Shown here piece by piece: positions 1 through 8,743 of a stretch of DNA of 32,416 nt (position 1 is the first letter of the stretch; each line of letters begins with the position of its first letter). The translations under genes and the position numbers were made by a program. The notes under the pieces were generated by a model. The model was not told the origin of the DNA. It ran no database searches and saw only the letters and a list, made by a program, of their open reading frames with translations. Source of the DNA: an uncultured Caldilineales bacterium (GTDB lineage: Bacteria; Chloroflexota; Anaerolineae; JAAEKA01); contig CALESQ010000003.1 in assembly GCA_937907455.1 (NCBI GenBank), positions 1-32,416 on the forward strand, in the 5' to 3' direction.

Positions 1-86
1 CGTCATGGCCCTGCCCTTACCTGCTCAACTGCCAAAATCGTGAACTACTGAATTTCTAAAATTCACGGGTTAGAGGGCTTTTCCCA

Positions 87-410
87 ATGAAATCCAAACT
101 ACGATTTCTATCACCTGCTGTTGTCATAGCATTGTCGTTTGGTTTATATGTGCCTGTTTTGAAACATGGCTTTTATTGGGACGATTTTCGGATTCTGAAC
201 CGGATCGAATTAGTTGCACGCTATTAGGAAAGCGGAAGGATCAGGGATGCAACATTGTCGCTGGCTACCTTTCCAAATCCTGATTTCGGCTATACCCGCC
301 CTGTCTGGGGGATAATCACCTTCATACAGAGGAGGGCCGACAAATCCCCTTCACCAACCTACAGCGGGACTCCTTGCTACGTTCAGGGTGACAGCGACGA
401 GTGCGTTTAG
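87..410 (+). pseudogene. Remnant of a membrane GT-C glycosyltransferase gene
   Basis: An ATG at 87 opens a 46-codon frame ending at a TAG (225-227). It encodes a hydrophobic N-terminal segment followed by HGFYWDDF, which resembles the first membrane helix and the acidic first loop of PMT/ArnT-like GT-C glycosyltransferases. A second frame at 252-410 encodes FGYTRPVWGIITF, similar to the Y-x-RP segment that follows in the same family, and it also stops. The two pieces lie in different frames and hundreds of codons are missing, so I read this as a decayed, internally deleted gene. The family assignment rests on short motifs and is an inference. Bases 1-86 and 411-465 show nothing I can name. 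Confidence 0.45.
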
Positions 411-465
411 CTTGCCAATCTTCGCACAACAACTTTGCTTACGCTGTAATTAACCGTTTCACTCT

Positions 466-500
466 CATTCTCCATTCTCAATTCTCAGCTCTCCATTCTC
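466..500 (+). repeat. Five tandem 7-bp units (CATTCTC) directly before a start codon
   Basis: Five consecutive heptamers can be read: CATTCTC, CATTCTC, AATTCTC, AGCTCTC, CATTCTC. The array ends three bases before the ATG at 504. There is no Shine-Dalgarno sequence between the array and the start codon. The style (short, degenerate, pyrimidine-rich on one strand) resembles the 8-bp arrays in the right arm, although the unit is different. Confidence 0.8.
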
Positions 501-503
501 AAC

Positions 504-1754
504 ATGTCTCATCTTCGTTCATGGCTGTTGCTGCTGCTGTTGCTGCTGCTGGCGGTGACGGCCAGCCGACCCACTCTTCAGGCCGCGCGCCAGCGCAATG
601 CGGCTGGCAACGCCCTGCTGCATGGCCTCAACGCGGCAAGCGCAGACTGTAGCGCTCTGACCGCCGGGCAAATCATCCCGCGGCTGGAGCGCGCCGTAGC
701 GCTGCAACCCGACTCAGCCGCGGCCTGGCTGCTGCTGCTGCGCGTGCGCGGGCTGACCGACCGACCCTGGCTGATAGCACACGCGGCCGAGCTGCCCGGT
801 GCTGCCACGCTGGAGCCGGTGCTGGCCGAGCTGGCCCCCGCGCACATGAACCCGGCCTGGGACTGGGATGCCAGCCGTTGCAGCGCAGCCTGGGACGCCT
901 GGACGGTGGCACTGATACACAGCCAACAAGGCCGCTGGGACGAAGCAGCCGCCTTCTACCAGATCGGGCTGGGCCTGGCACCTGGCCGCGTGCCCGCAGC
1001 CATCATGAACGAGTACTATCAAACGCTGCAACAGGGGACCAACCACCTGCTATCCTCAGCCAACGCAGCACTGCCGATTGGCTCTGCACCGCAATGGACC
1101 CTGACACAGGGCGCGACCATTGCACGCGATGGCTATCACCTGCTGGGCTTTGACCTGGATGCCGCCCTGCTTGATGCCGGTGGCGAAGTGCTGGCCACGC
1201 TGTATTGGCAGGACGCCGCTGGCAACCACGTGTATCAACCGCTACGCACGGCCAACCTGTGGCCCAACAGCGGCAATGCCTGGCAGCAAGCGGGCGACTT
1301 TTGGCCGTGCCTGCCGGGCTACACAGAACCAGGCTGGCTTACCCAATGCGCCAGCGCCAGCGGCAGCGCGCCCGGTGCCGCCAATCCAGTCGGGCTGATC
1401 CGCCATGATCCCCAGCAAAGTGCCGATTCCTACATCGTCACCGCATCCGCACAGGTGCAGGCCGGAGCCGATCTGCTGGTGGGTGGGCGCTGGCTAAACG
1501 CCGGTGATTTCCCCTCGGCCCATCTGGCTGCACAAAGCGCAGACGACCAGTACACCGTGCTGTTAGATTTGAGCGGCTTGCCGCCGAAGCAGTGGCAGGC
1601 CATAGCGGGCAGTGCGGGCCAGGCCGCAACTCAACATGACCTGGTGTGGTGGTTGCGCCCCCGCAACGGCACAGGTGCGGGTGATTTCTATTTCGACGAT
1701 GTGTTTCTTTTTGCCCTGCCGGCTGATTTCACAGTGACACCTGCCCATGAATAA
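504..1754 (+). CDS. Anchored/exported protein of unknown function with TPR-like and jelly-roll-like parts
   Basis: A 416-residue protein. The N-terminus has an Arg followed by a nine-leucine run (about residues 6-18) encoded by CTG/TTG repeats, which looks like a signal anchor or signal peptide. Residues about 60-90 (ERAVALQPDSAAAW) and about 140-160 (WDEAAAFYQIGLGLAPG) resemble single tetratricopeptide helices. The C-terminal third is rich in Trp, Gly and Asp and ends in GDFYFDDVFLFALP, which is like the last strands of carbohydrate-binding jelly-rolls that end in FDDV. I cannot name a family. It overlaps the flippase gene by 8 nt, so it is probably co-translated with it and may act at the cell surface in polysaccharide handling. 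The ATG at 504 is the only start that includes the hydrophobic segment. No clear ribosome binding site precedes it. Confidence 0.75.
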   Translation: MSHLRSWLLLLLLLLLAVTASRPTLQAARQRNAAGNALLHGLNAASADCSALTAGQIIPRLERAVALQPDSAAAWLLLLRVRGLTDRPWLIAHAAELPGAATLEPVLAELAPAHMNPAWDWDASRCSAAWDAWTVALIHSQQGRWDEAAAFYQIGLGLAPGRVPAAIMNEYYQTLQQGTNHLLSSANAALPIGSAPQWTLTQGATIARDGYHLLGFDLDAALLDAGGEVLATLYWQDAAGNHVYQPLRTANLWPNSGNAWQQAGDFWPCLPGYTEPGWLTQCASASGSAPGAANPVGLIRHDPQQSADSYIVTASAQVQAGADLLVGGRWLNAGDFPSAHLAAQSADDQYTVLLDLSGLPPKQWQAIAGSAGQAATQHDLVWWLRPRNGTGAGDFYFDDVFLFALPADFTVTPAHE

Positions 1755-3219
1755 AAGTACGGTGGTCAATCAGGCCGCGCGCTCGCTGAAATGGTCGGCG
1801 CTGGGCAGTATCTTACCGCGGCTGGTCACGCCGCTCACTACCGCAGTGCTGGCCGCACTGCTCAGCGAAGCTGATTTCGGCATTATAGCTGCGGCCATGG
1901 CGGTGATCGCTCTGGCGCAGATAGTAGTGGAAATGGGGCTGGGTGCGGCAGTGATCCAACGCGAGCAGCAGGCAGAAGAGGTGGCATCGCTGGCTTTATG
2001 GCTCAGCCTGCTGGTAGGGCTGATGCTGTATGCCGTGCTGTGGCTGGCTGCCCCCGCGCTGGCCGCATTCTACACCATCCCCGAACTGACCGCAGTGCTG
2101 CGGGTAGTCGGGTTAGGCCTGCCGCTGGCCGCGCTGATCAGCATTCCCAATGCCCTGCTCACACGGGACATGGCCTTTCGCCAGCTTTTCTGGATCGGCG
2201 CCATGCCGCAAATTGCTACAGCCCTCGGATCGCTGCTGCTGGCGCTGCTGGGGTTGGGCTATTGGGCATTGGTTGGCGGCTATTTGTTGGGCAGGGTATT
2301 GCATGTGGCGCTGGTGTGGCGCGCCAGTCACTGGCGGCCGCGCTGGCTATGGCAAACCTCACTGGTTGGCCAGCTTTTGCGCTTCAGCGCGTGGGTGCTG
2401 CTATCCGGCTTTCAAACCTGGCTGTTTCTCTACGCCGACAATCTGCTGGTAGGGTATTTCTACAATACCGAGCAGTTAGGCATTTATTCGCTAGGCTTTA
2501 ACCTGGCCAATATCCTGCCGGGAATGCTTGCTTCATCGTTGGCCTATGTGGCCTATCCGGCATTCAGTCGCTTGCAGGCTGATAGGCGCGCGGTAGGTGA
2601 CAGCCTGATGAAGTTGCAGGCATTGGCGGGCGCGCTGTTGTTTCCGGTTTGCCTGGGCATGGCAGCCCTGGCCGAACCGGCCATAACGCTGCTCTACGGT
2701 CAGAAATGGGCCGGGCTGGGGTGGACACTGGGCTTTTTTGCCGTGATGCCGGGCCTCAGCAACATTTGGTCGCTGAATGCAGAAGCCTATCGTGCTGTGG
2801 GGCGACCTGATGTCTGGGCCAAGGTAGCCGGGCTAACCCTGCTGCTGATGTTTCCCCTGCTGCTGCTGGGTGGACGTCTGGAATATAACCGGTTTGTGAT
2901 GTTGCGCTTTGCCGCTGCATTTTTGTTGCCGCTGTTTAACATCTGGGCGGCTGCGCGGCTGTTACACATCCCCCTGGCTGCCCAGTGGCGCAGTTGGCGT
3001 GTGCCCTTGATTTGGGCGCTGCTGATGTTCGCCGCGGTGGTAGCTTTGCGCACACTGCTTGCGCCTTTTGACGGTTGGGCAGGATGGGGTAAACTATCTC
3101 TGCTGGCAGTCTGCGGTGCAGGCATCTACAGCATTGGAATGCGGCTGACCGATCGCGCCTTGTTCAACCAGTTTTTACTGTCTGTCAAGCGCATGGGCCT
3201 GGCACCCCAATCTGAATAA
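1747..3219 (+). CDS. Wzx/WzxC-like polysaccharide flippase
   Basis: A 490-residue integral membrane protein with about 12-14 hydrophobic segments spread along its whole length. It begins with an amphipathic start and then SALGSILPRLVTPL, typical of the PST/MOP-superfamily lipopolysaccharide exporters (WzxC-like). The segment EADFGIIAAAMAV next to EMGLGAAVIQ matches the conserved first loops of that family. Its expected role is to flip undecaprenyl-diphosphate-linked repeat units across the cytoplasmic membrane. The start codon lies inside the last codons of the preceding gene (8-nt overlap). The length is normal for the family. Assignment to the flippase superfamily is firm; the substrate is unknown. 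Confidence 0.9.
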   Translation: MNKSTVVNQAARSLKWSALGSILPRLVTPLTTAVLAALLSEADFGIIAAAMAVIALAQIVVEMGLGAAVIQREQQAEEVASLALWLSLLVGLMLYAVLWLAAPALAAFYTIPELTAVLRVVGLGLPLAALISIPNALLTRDMAFRQLFWIGAMPQIATALGSLLLALLGLGYWALVGGYLLGRVLHVALVWRASHWRPRWLWQTSLVGQLLRFSAWVLLSGFQTWLFLYADNLLVGYFYNTEQLGIYSLGFNLANILPGMLASSLAYVAYPAFSRLQADRRAVGDSLMKLQALAGALLFPVCLGMAALAEPAITLLYGQKWAGLGWTLGFFAVMPGLSNIWSLNAEAYRAVGRPDVWAKVAGLTLLLMFPLLLLGGRLEYNRFVMLRFAAAFLLPLFNIWAAARLLHIPLAAQWRSWRVPLIWALLMFAAVVALRTLLAPFDGWAGWGKLSLLAVCGAGIYSIGMRLTDRALFNQFLLSVKRMGLAPQSE

Positions 3220-3239
3220 TTTCCACAGGCAGGAGTTCT

Positions 3240-4277
3240 ATGCCGCATATTACTGTAACCATTCCGGTTTATAACCGCGCCCATCTGGTAGGACGTACCA
3301 TTGAAAGCGTGTTGGCACAAAGCTTTCAGGATTGGGATTTGCTGGTGGTGGATGATGGCTCCAGCGATGACACCGTGGCCGTGGTGCGTGGCTATACCAC
3401 CGACCCGCGCGTGCAGCTCGAAATCAACCCGCACAACCTGGGGCTGACGCGCAACTGGAACCGCTGCCTGGAGCTGGCACGCGGGCCACTGGTGCAAGTG
3501 CTGCTGTCAGATGATCTGATAGACGCTGACTACCTGCAACGGGTGTCCGACCATTTTGCTACTCATCCCAACACTGGCATGGTGGCTGCCTCGTGCCGCT
3601 ATATTGATGCCGACGACCAGCTAATTTTACCGGGAGTGGCGCTGGAGCCGCGCCTGTACGCCGCCGGAGATGAAGCAGTATCGGCTTTGCTGCTGACAAT
3701 TGGCTACCCGCATGTCAGCAGCATCGTGATACGCCGTGAATGCTACGAAAAGCTGGGCAAGTTCAATGAACGCATCTGGCACGGCCCGGATGTAGAGATG
3801 GACACACGCATTGCGGCTCACTACGATTTCTACCACTTTGGCAGCATACACACCTCGTTTCGGCGGCACGGCAGCAACATGGGCAACCTGGAATTCCTGC
3901 GCGACGATTTTCTGGAAGTGGACACGCTCAAGAAGCGTCTGGCGTGGCAGCGGCTATCCCCCGAGGGCCTGCGCGCGGCCGGCGTCAACAACCTGGAGGA
4001 CTACCTGAACCAGCACAGCGCTCAAGTAGCAACCGGGGGTGCGCTGGTGGCCGTAGGCTACGGCAAACCCGCCCTGGCGCGGCGTTATATGCAACAGGCG
4101 GCGCGCCTGCTGCCAGAGATCAAACGCACCAACGCCTATCGCCGCAACCAGCTTCTGCTACTGTGGCCGGCTTTAACCCATTGGGTGTTGCAACGGCGCT
4201 GGAAAGTCAAGAGTGTAGATCGTCAAGCCATGCAATCGGTGGAAAGCTCGCTGCAACGGCTGCGCGAAAAGGAATAA
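3240..4277 (+). CDS. GT2-family glycosyltransferase
   Basis: 345 residues. The GT-A fold start is clear: TVTIPVYNRAHLVGRTIESV, then VVDDGSSDD (about 37-44) for nucleotide-sugar binding, and SDDLIDADY (about 90-98) as the metal-binding DXD-like region. No membrane segment is visible, so it is probably cytosolic or peripheral. An AGGAG lies 4 nt upstream of the ATG, which fixes the start. It should add one sugar to a lipid-linked repeat unit. The donor and the linkage cannot be read from sequence. Confidence 0.92.
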   Translation: MPHITVTIPVYNRAHLVGRTIESVLAQSFQDWDLLVVDDGSSDDTVAVVRGYTTDPRVQLEINPHNLGLTRNWNRCLELARGPLVQVLLSDDLIDADYLQRVSDHFATHPNTGMVAASCRYIDADDQLILPGVALEPRLYAAGDEAVSALLLTIGYPHVSSIVIRRECYEKLGKFNERIWHGPDVEMDTRIAAHYDFYHFGSIHTSFRRHGSNMGNLEFLRDDFLEVDTLKKRLAWQRLSPEGLRAAGVNNLEDYLNQHSAQVATGGALVAVGYGKPALARRYMQQAARLLPEIKRTNAYRRNQLLLLWPALTHWVLQRRWKVKSVDRQAMQSVESSLQRLREKE

Positions 4278-4293
4278 CTCCGGGAAGCGTGCT

Positions 4294-5217
4294 ATGTTAA
4301 GCAGTGATTTTCAGCCCCTCTTTTCAATCATCATTCCTGCGCGCAACGAAGGGCAGGACATAGGCTACACGCTGGAGCGCTGTCTGGCGCTGCGCTACCC
4401 GCGCAAAGAAATCGTAGTGGTAGACGACTCCAGCGACAATACGCCAGAGATTGTGAGCCGCTATGCCGACCGCGGAGTAAGATTATTGCATCGCACCCAC
4501 AACGAAAACGGCTGCTGCGGCGCGCGCAACCTGGGCATGCAGCAGGCCCGTGGCGACATCATTGTGCTGCTCAACGCCGATGCCACACCGCCGCCTGATT
4601 TTCTTGACCGCATTCTGGTGCATTATCGTGCCGGTGCCGATTACGTGTTAGTGCGCTCAATGGTAGCTAACCGCGATGGGTTGTGGGGGCGCTTTATTGC
4701 CGCAGAAGAAGATCAGTTCTTTGCCTCGGGCCTGCCCATGGAATGGACCGAAGGGTTTTCCTGCCGCCGTTCTGCGGCCGAGGCAGTAGGTCTTATCCCC
4801 GGTGACTTCTCTGTGCGCTTTTGCCGCGATTGGCGGCTGGGCGCGGCGCTTGGGCAACATGGCTTCAGCAGGCATGTTGACCTGAGCATTGCCATGCCGC
4901 ACGTCGTGCCTGACAATCTGGCAGGGTTTTGGGCCAACCGACTGTGGCGCGGCACCTTTACGGCGCCTAACGCTCACTATTTTGAAAACCGCACGTTACA
5001 GGTAATTACACTGCGCGAGGTGCTGCGAAGCGGACGCACCTTGCTGCGCATAGGGCTGGTGCTGCCGCTGCTGTGGCGCGCCAAACAGCTTGCGGCTTAC
5101 AGCCCGCGGGGCCAGCGCGATATCCCTGCGCTGACATTGGCTGGCGCAGTACAAGACATAGCCGGGCTGATCGGCAGTTGGCGCGGTTGGCACAGCTTGC
5201 GAAAAGCGGTGATTTAA
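4294..5217 (+). CDS. GT2-family glycosyltransferase, second copy
   Basis: 307 residues with the GT2 signature FSIIIPARNEGQDIGYTLE, then VVVDDSSDNTPEI (about 41-53) and NADATPPPDF (about 94-103) in the DXD position. The cysteine pair in ENGCCGARNLG replaces the more usual GPAAARN-type loop. The C-terminal 70 residues are hydrophobic and basic (LLRIGLVLPLLWRAKQL), which suggests peripheral membrane contact. It lies 16 nt after the previous GT2 gene and 2 nt before the polymerase gene, so it is part of the same transcript. It probably acts in repeat-unit assembly; the sugar is unknown. Confidence 0.9.
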   Translation: MLSSDFQPLFSIIIPARNEGQDIGYTLERCLALRYPRKEIVVVDDSSDNTPEIVSRYADRGVRLLHRTHNENGCCGARNLGMQQARGDIIVLLNADATPPPDFLDRILVHYRAGADYVLVRSMVANRDGLWGRFIAAEEDQFFASGLPMEWTEGFSCRRSAAEAVGLIPGDFSVRFCRDWRLGAALGQHGFSRHVDLSIAMPHVVPDNLAGFWANRLWRGTFTAPNAHYFENRTLQVITLREVLRSGRTLLRIGLVLPLLWRAKQLAAYSPRGQRDIPALTLAGAVQDIAGLIGSWRGWHSLRKAVI

Positions 5218-5219
5218 CT

Positions 5220-6758
5220 ATGGCCACATCAACAGTCGCAACCAAGTGGCGACGCGGTAATTTTCTTTTTCCTTCCCTGCTTGTATTGGTGCTGGTACTG
5301 CTGGTAGGCGCAGTAGCCGTGCTGCCGTATGCCCTGAACCTTGAATCGCATGCCATGGGCAGAAACTTTGACCTGTCTTCGGCGCTGCTGGGCATTTGGC
5401 TGCTATTGATCATTCTGTTGTGGAGCCTCATCACCGGGCGTTTCGACCCGTTTGAGATGCCCACATGGATCAGCATCAACACCTATTTTCAAGTTATCGT
5501 AAATGTCTGGCTGTTGCAGCGCGACTTCAAGCCGATGGCGCCGTGGTTGCAACAAAATTACGCCACCACCAGCGTGCGAGCCAACCTGCTGTTTGCTGTC
5601 TGCCTCACCGTCATGTGGCTGGCCTATGTGCTGCGTTACCAACGCCTCAAAAAGCGCCAGCACCAAGCGGTTGTGCAACACTCACCCATGCGTGTTCAAA
5701 TGGTAGTTGTAATCTGGGTTGTCACCTGGACGTTATCAGCGGTAGCGGTGGCTATGGGCATCCAGGGCTATCTCTCGGTGCGGGCTGACTGGAGATGGCA
5801 AAACTACTACAACTTTATGTTGCTGGTAAACAACGCTACAACCGGTTTGTTGATGATCCAGCACTTCCGCCGGCCAACACGTCTGGGGCGAATCTGGCTA
5901 GTCGCTCTGATGACCTGGAACGTGGGATCCAGCCTGGTTATCGGCACAAAAGGGGCGATTCTCACCTTCATTTGGCTGACAATGAGCTATTACTATGCCA
6001 CCAGGAAATTCCCCTGGCGGTGGCTACTTGTCGGTGCAGTAGTTGCCATGCTCATTATCCCCAGCATCAACCTGATCCGCGTTTCGCTGCACTCGGTGGA
6101 TGCCGGCGGCGGCGTGGCTCTCAGCGACCGCCTCAAAATTGTGAGCAACGCCACCGGGCAAATTGCCACCCGGTCGTGGTCCGATCTGTATGATGAAAGC
6201 CGCGACACCTTTGAAGAGCGTCAGAGCGGCATTCTGACTATCACCCAATCTATCGTTTATCTGCATCCCACCTATCTCCCCTACCTAGCCAAAGAGACGA
6301 TCGAATACACGGCGATACAGCTTATCCCGCGCCTGGTTTGGCCCGACAAACCGGCTGAACGCGGTGATCTCTTTATGACCAGCACCCAGTATCTTGGCCT
6401 TAGCAACGAATACAGCTTCTCGGATATTGGCTTGTTTGGCGATAGCTATCGTATTGGTGGCTGGTTTGCCGTAGCCCTTATCTTTTCGACATTGGGAGTG
6501 TTTGGCGCCGAACTATATCGGCGAGGTCCAGGTGTAGACCAACTGCAAATAATCATTCTGTACATGGTTATAGTCAATGATATCGTTCGCTATCCCGATC
6601 CCGTCTCGCTGATGTTTATGCGCATTCTGCAGATGGGTGGTCTGCTGTGGTTGCTGCTGCATTTTGTTTTGTTTGACAACAGCCGCAAGCCGCTGACCTC
6701 GCTGCAACTGCGCGAAAAACAGCAAGCAGAGTCCATCCTGGCTGAACTCACCCCGTAA
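5220..6758 (+). CDS. Wzy-like oligosaccharide repeat-unit polymerase
   Basis: 512 residues from the ATG at 5220, two bases after the stop of the GT2 gene. The frame stays open to 5073, but that upstream part lies inside the GT2 gene and has no membrane-protein character, so I reject the longer form. About ten to twelve hydrophobic segments flank one large hydrophilic loop (about residues 275-360), the layout seen in Wzy/O-antigen polymerase-type proteins. The loop contains many charged residues (SWSDLYDESRDTFEER). Position in the locus and topology support polymerisation of flipped repeat units outside the membrane. Wzy proteins have little sequence conservation, so this rests on topology and context. 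Confidence 0.7.
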   Translation: MATSTVATKWRRGNFLFPSLLVLVLVLLVGAVAVLPYALNLESHAMGRNFDLSSALLGIWLLLIILLWSLITGRFDPFEMPTWISINTYFQVIVNVWLLQRDFKPMAPWLQQNYATTSVRANLLFAVCLTVMWLAYVLRYQRLKKRQHQAVVQHSPMRVQMVVVIWVVTWTLSAVAVAMGIQGYLSVRADWRWQNYYNFMLLVNNATTGLLMIQHFRRPTRLGRIWLVALMTWNVGSSLVIGTKGAILTFIWLTMSYYYATRKFPWRWLLVGAVVAMLIIPSINLIRVSLHSVDAGGGVALSDRLKIVSNATGQIATRSWSDLYDESRDTFEERQSGILTITQSIVYLHPTYLPYLAKETIEYTAIQLIPRLVWPDKPAERGDLFMTSTQYLGLSNEYSFSDIGLFGDSYRIGGWFAVALIFSTLGVFGAELYRRGPGVDQLQIIILYMVIVNDIVRYPDPVSLMFMRILQMGGLLWLLLHFVLFDNSRKPLTSLQLREKQQAESILAELTP

Positions 6759-6780
6759 CCCAAGTGAAGGCCCTGCCCCC

Positions 6781-7509
6781 ATGAGCGATTTTCGCGATTC
6801 TGCCTACGCCCGCTATGTTTCCAGCTTCAAAGGCACCCACAATTCGCCGGAGGCTGACAACATGGCCGCCTGGTATGGTGTCAAATACTACCCCCTGTTT
6901 CGCCATCTCGATCACGCCGCGCCGGTGCTGGATTTAGGCTGCGGCCAGGGGCACTTCCTCCACTTCCTGGGACAAGCCGGCTTCAGCGCTGCAGAGGGCA
7001 TTGACATCTCGGCCGAGCAGATCGCCGTGGCAACCGCGCACGGCTTCAAGGCAGGCGTAGCCGATGCGTTCGAGTTTCTCGCCGCGCATCAGGGCCATTA
7101 CCAGATGATCGCTGCCCTGGACTTCGTCGAGCATTTCAGCAAGCCAGAGCTGCTGCGTCTGTTGCCACTGCTGCATGGTGCGCTGCGCACCGATGGCTTG
7201 CTGCTGCTGCAAACGCCCAACGGTCAGGGCCTGCTGCCCGGCAAAATCATCTACGGCGACCTGACGCACATGACCATTCTCACACCCGACTCGCTGCGCC
7301 AGTTGCTGCAACTTAACCATTTCAGCGACATTCGTCTGCTGGAAACCGGCCCCACCGGCAAAAACCTCTCCGGAGCAGTGCGTCTGATCCTGTGGCGGCT
7401 TATCAAGCTGCTGGCCAACAGTGTGCGCATCATCGAAACCGGCAAGCCCAATGAGCTGTGGAGCGAAAACATGATCTGCCTCTGTCGTAAAACAACGGAG
7501 AGTACCTAG
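6781..7509 (+). CDS. Class I SAM-dependent methyltransferase
   Basis: 242 residues. Motif I is VLDLGCGQGHF (about 49-59), followed by an acidic end of strand 2 at EGIDIS (about 73-78) and ALDFVEHF (motif IV region, about 117-124). This is the Methyltransf_11/23-type Rossmann fold. The downstream HMTILTPDSLRQLL segment resembles methyltransferases of polysaccharide loci. It probably methylates a sugar hydroxyl or a chain end. It sits between the polymerase and a GT4 gene, 3 nt from the latter. The acceptor is not known. Confidence 0.88.
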   Translation: MSDFRDSAYARYVSSFKGTHNSPEADNMAAWYGVKYYPLFRHLDHAAPVLDLGCGQGHFLHFLGQAGFSAAEGIDISAEQIAVATAHGFKAGVADAFEFLAAHQGHYQMIAALDFVEHFSKPELLRLLPLLHGALRTDGLLLLQTPNGQGLLPGKIIYGDLTHMTILTPDSLRQLLQLNHFSDIRLLETGPTGKNLSGAVRLILWRLIKLLANSVRIIETGKPNELWSENMICLCRKTTEST

Positions 7510-7512
7510 GCA

Positions 7513-8664
7513 ATGCCCGCTACCCCAGCACCTAAACGCTGTTTGCTGGTTGTCTCCGGTCTGTTCAACATTTCCGGTGGCATTGCTGTAGTCAACCGTC
7601 TGTGCATTCACGCATTGGCGCAACAGGGCTGGCAAGTGGATGTGCTTGCATTAAGCGAAACCTCTGCACGCGTGGATGAACGCTATATTCCGCTGCAACA
7701 AGTCAGCTATCGCGCGTTTCAGGGCAACAAAATTGCCTTCACCCTGACTGCATGGGCTGCCCTGCTGCGCCGCGGCTACGATCTGGTGCTGGTGGATCAT
7801 GTGAATTTAGCCGCCATGCTAGCGCCTTTGCGCTATCTCTTCGGCATGCGCTACACTGTCTGGCTGCACGGCGTTGAGATATTTCCCCCGCTGCCCAACA
7901 CCGAGGGTAAACTCGGCCTGCGCGCCGCGCAGCGTCGTCTTGCTAACTCCAGCTATACCCGCGCCAGTGTCAGCGCACGCTTTCCACAGTGGCAGATAAC
8001 AGCCTGCGACCTGGCGTTGGATCCCGTCCGTTTCGCCGTGGATGAGCAGGCGGCAAACAGCCTGCCGCTGCTATTACAGGCAGTAGATGGCGAACAGCGC
8101 ACCTTGGGCAATCAGGTGATTCTGCACACCGCGCGCATGAATGCCCTGGAGCGCTACAAGGGACACGACGAATTGCTGCAAGCCTTTCCTCTTATCCAGC
8201 AAACCCATCCCGACGCGCAATTGATACTGGCAGGAACCGGCAATGACTGGCAGCGCCTGTACGAGCTGGCACAAACACTGCCTGCTGCTGTGCAAGCCCA
8301 TATCTTCATGCCGGGTTATGTCGAGCAAGCTTTGCTGCACCGTTTATATGCTGCCTGCTACCTGTTTGCCATGCCCAGCAAAGGCGAAGGCTTTGGCCTG
8401 GTCTATCTGGAAGCCATGAGCTACGCCAAACCCTGCGTAGGTGGCAACACCGACGCCACGCCTTGCGTAGTGCAAGATGGCGTCACCGGCATGCTGCTGA
8501 ACGACCCGCACGACCCCGCACAGTTAAGCACCGCCATCACGGCCTTGCTGGCCGATCCTGCTCGGGCGCAAACGTTGGGGCTGGCTGGCTACGCCCGCGT
8601 GCAAAACCACTTCACCTTTCCCCATTTCGCTCAACGTTTCCTGGCCGCCATCGAAGGTATCTAA
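7513..8664 (+). CDS. GT4-family glycosyltransferase
   Basis: 383 residues with the GT-B layout. The N-terminal half contains the glycine-rich start SGLFNISGGIAVVNRL. The C-terminal half contains GYVEQALLHRLYAACYLF and the E-x7-E motif SKGEGFGLVYLEAM (Glu at about 292 and 300) that binds the nucleotide sugar. The start ATG lies 3 nt after the stop of the methyltransferase gene. Retaining glycosyl transfer to the growing repeat unit is expected; donor and acceptor are unknown. Confidence 0.92.
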   Translation: MPATPAPKRCLLVVSGLFNISGGIAVVNRLCIHALAQQGWQVDVLALSETSARVDERYIPLQQVSYRAFQGNKIAFTLTAWAALLRRGYDLVLVDHVNLAAMLAPLRYLFGMRYTVWLHGVEIFPPLPNTEGKLGLRAAQRRLANSSYTRASVSARFPQWQITACDLALDPVRFAVDEQAANSLPLLLQAVDGEQRTLGNQVILHTARMNALERYKGHDELLQAFPLIQQTHPDAQLILAGTGNDWQRLYELAQTLPAAVQAHIFMPGYVEQALLHRLYAACYLFAMPSKGEGFGLVYLEAMSYAKPCVGGNTDATPCVVQDGVTGMLLNDPHDPAQLSTAITALLADPARAQTLGLAGYARVQNHFTFPHFAQRFLAAIEGI

Positions 8665-8743
8665 CAGAACTACGCGTCTGGCCGCTGTTCACCTTCTGCC
8701 TGCCAATCCAGCCCTGTTCCAATTCTTTTAGGATCTATAATTT

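Noticed and set aside
5073..5219. Longer start of the Wzy-like polymerase
   Set aside because: It overlaps the GT2 gene by about 145 nt, has no hydrophobic character, and an ATG right after the GT2 stop gives a normal membrane-protein start.
6934..7635. A 233-codon minus-strand frame opposite the methyltransferase
   Set aside because: Gln/Ala-rich low-complexity translation opposite a gene with clear SAM motifs; a mirror of codon bias.
8736..8741. TATAAT just before asnB as a promoter
   Set aside because: It is 2 nt from the start codon and has no matching -35; the gene is close behind co-directional genes, so transcription from upstream is more likely.
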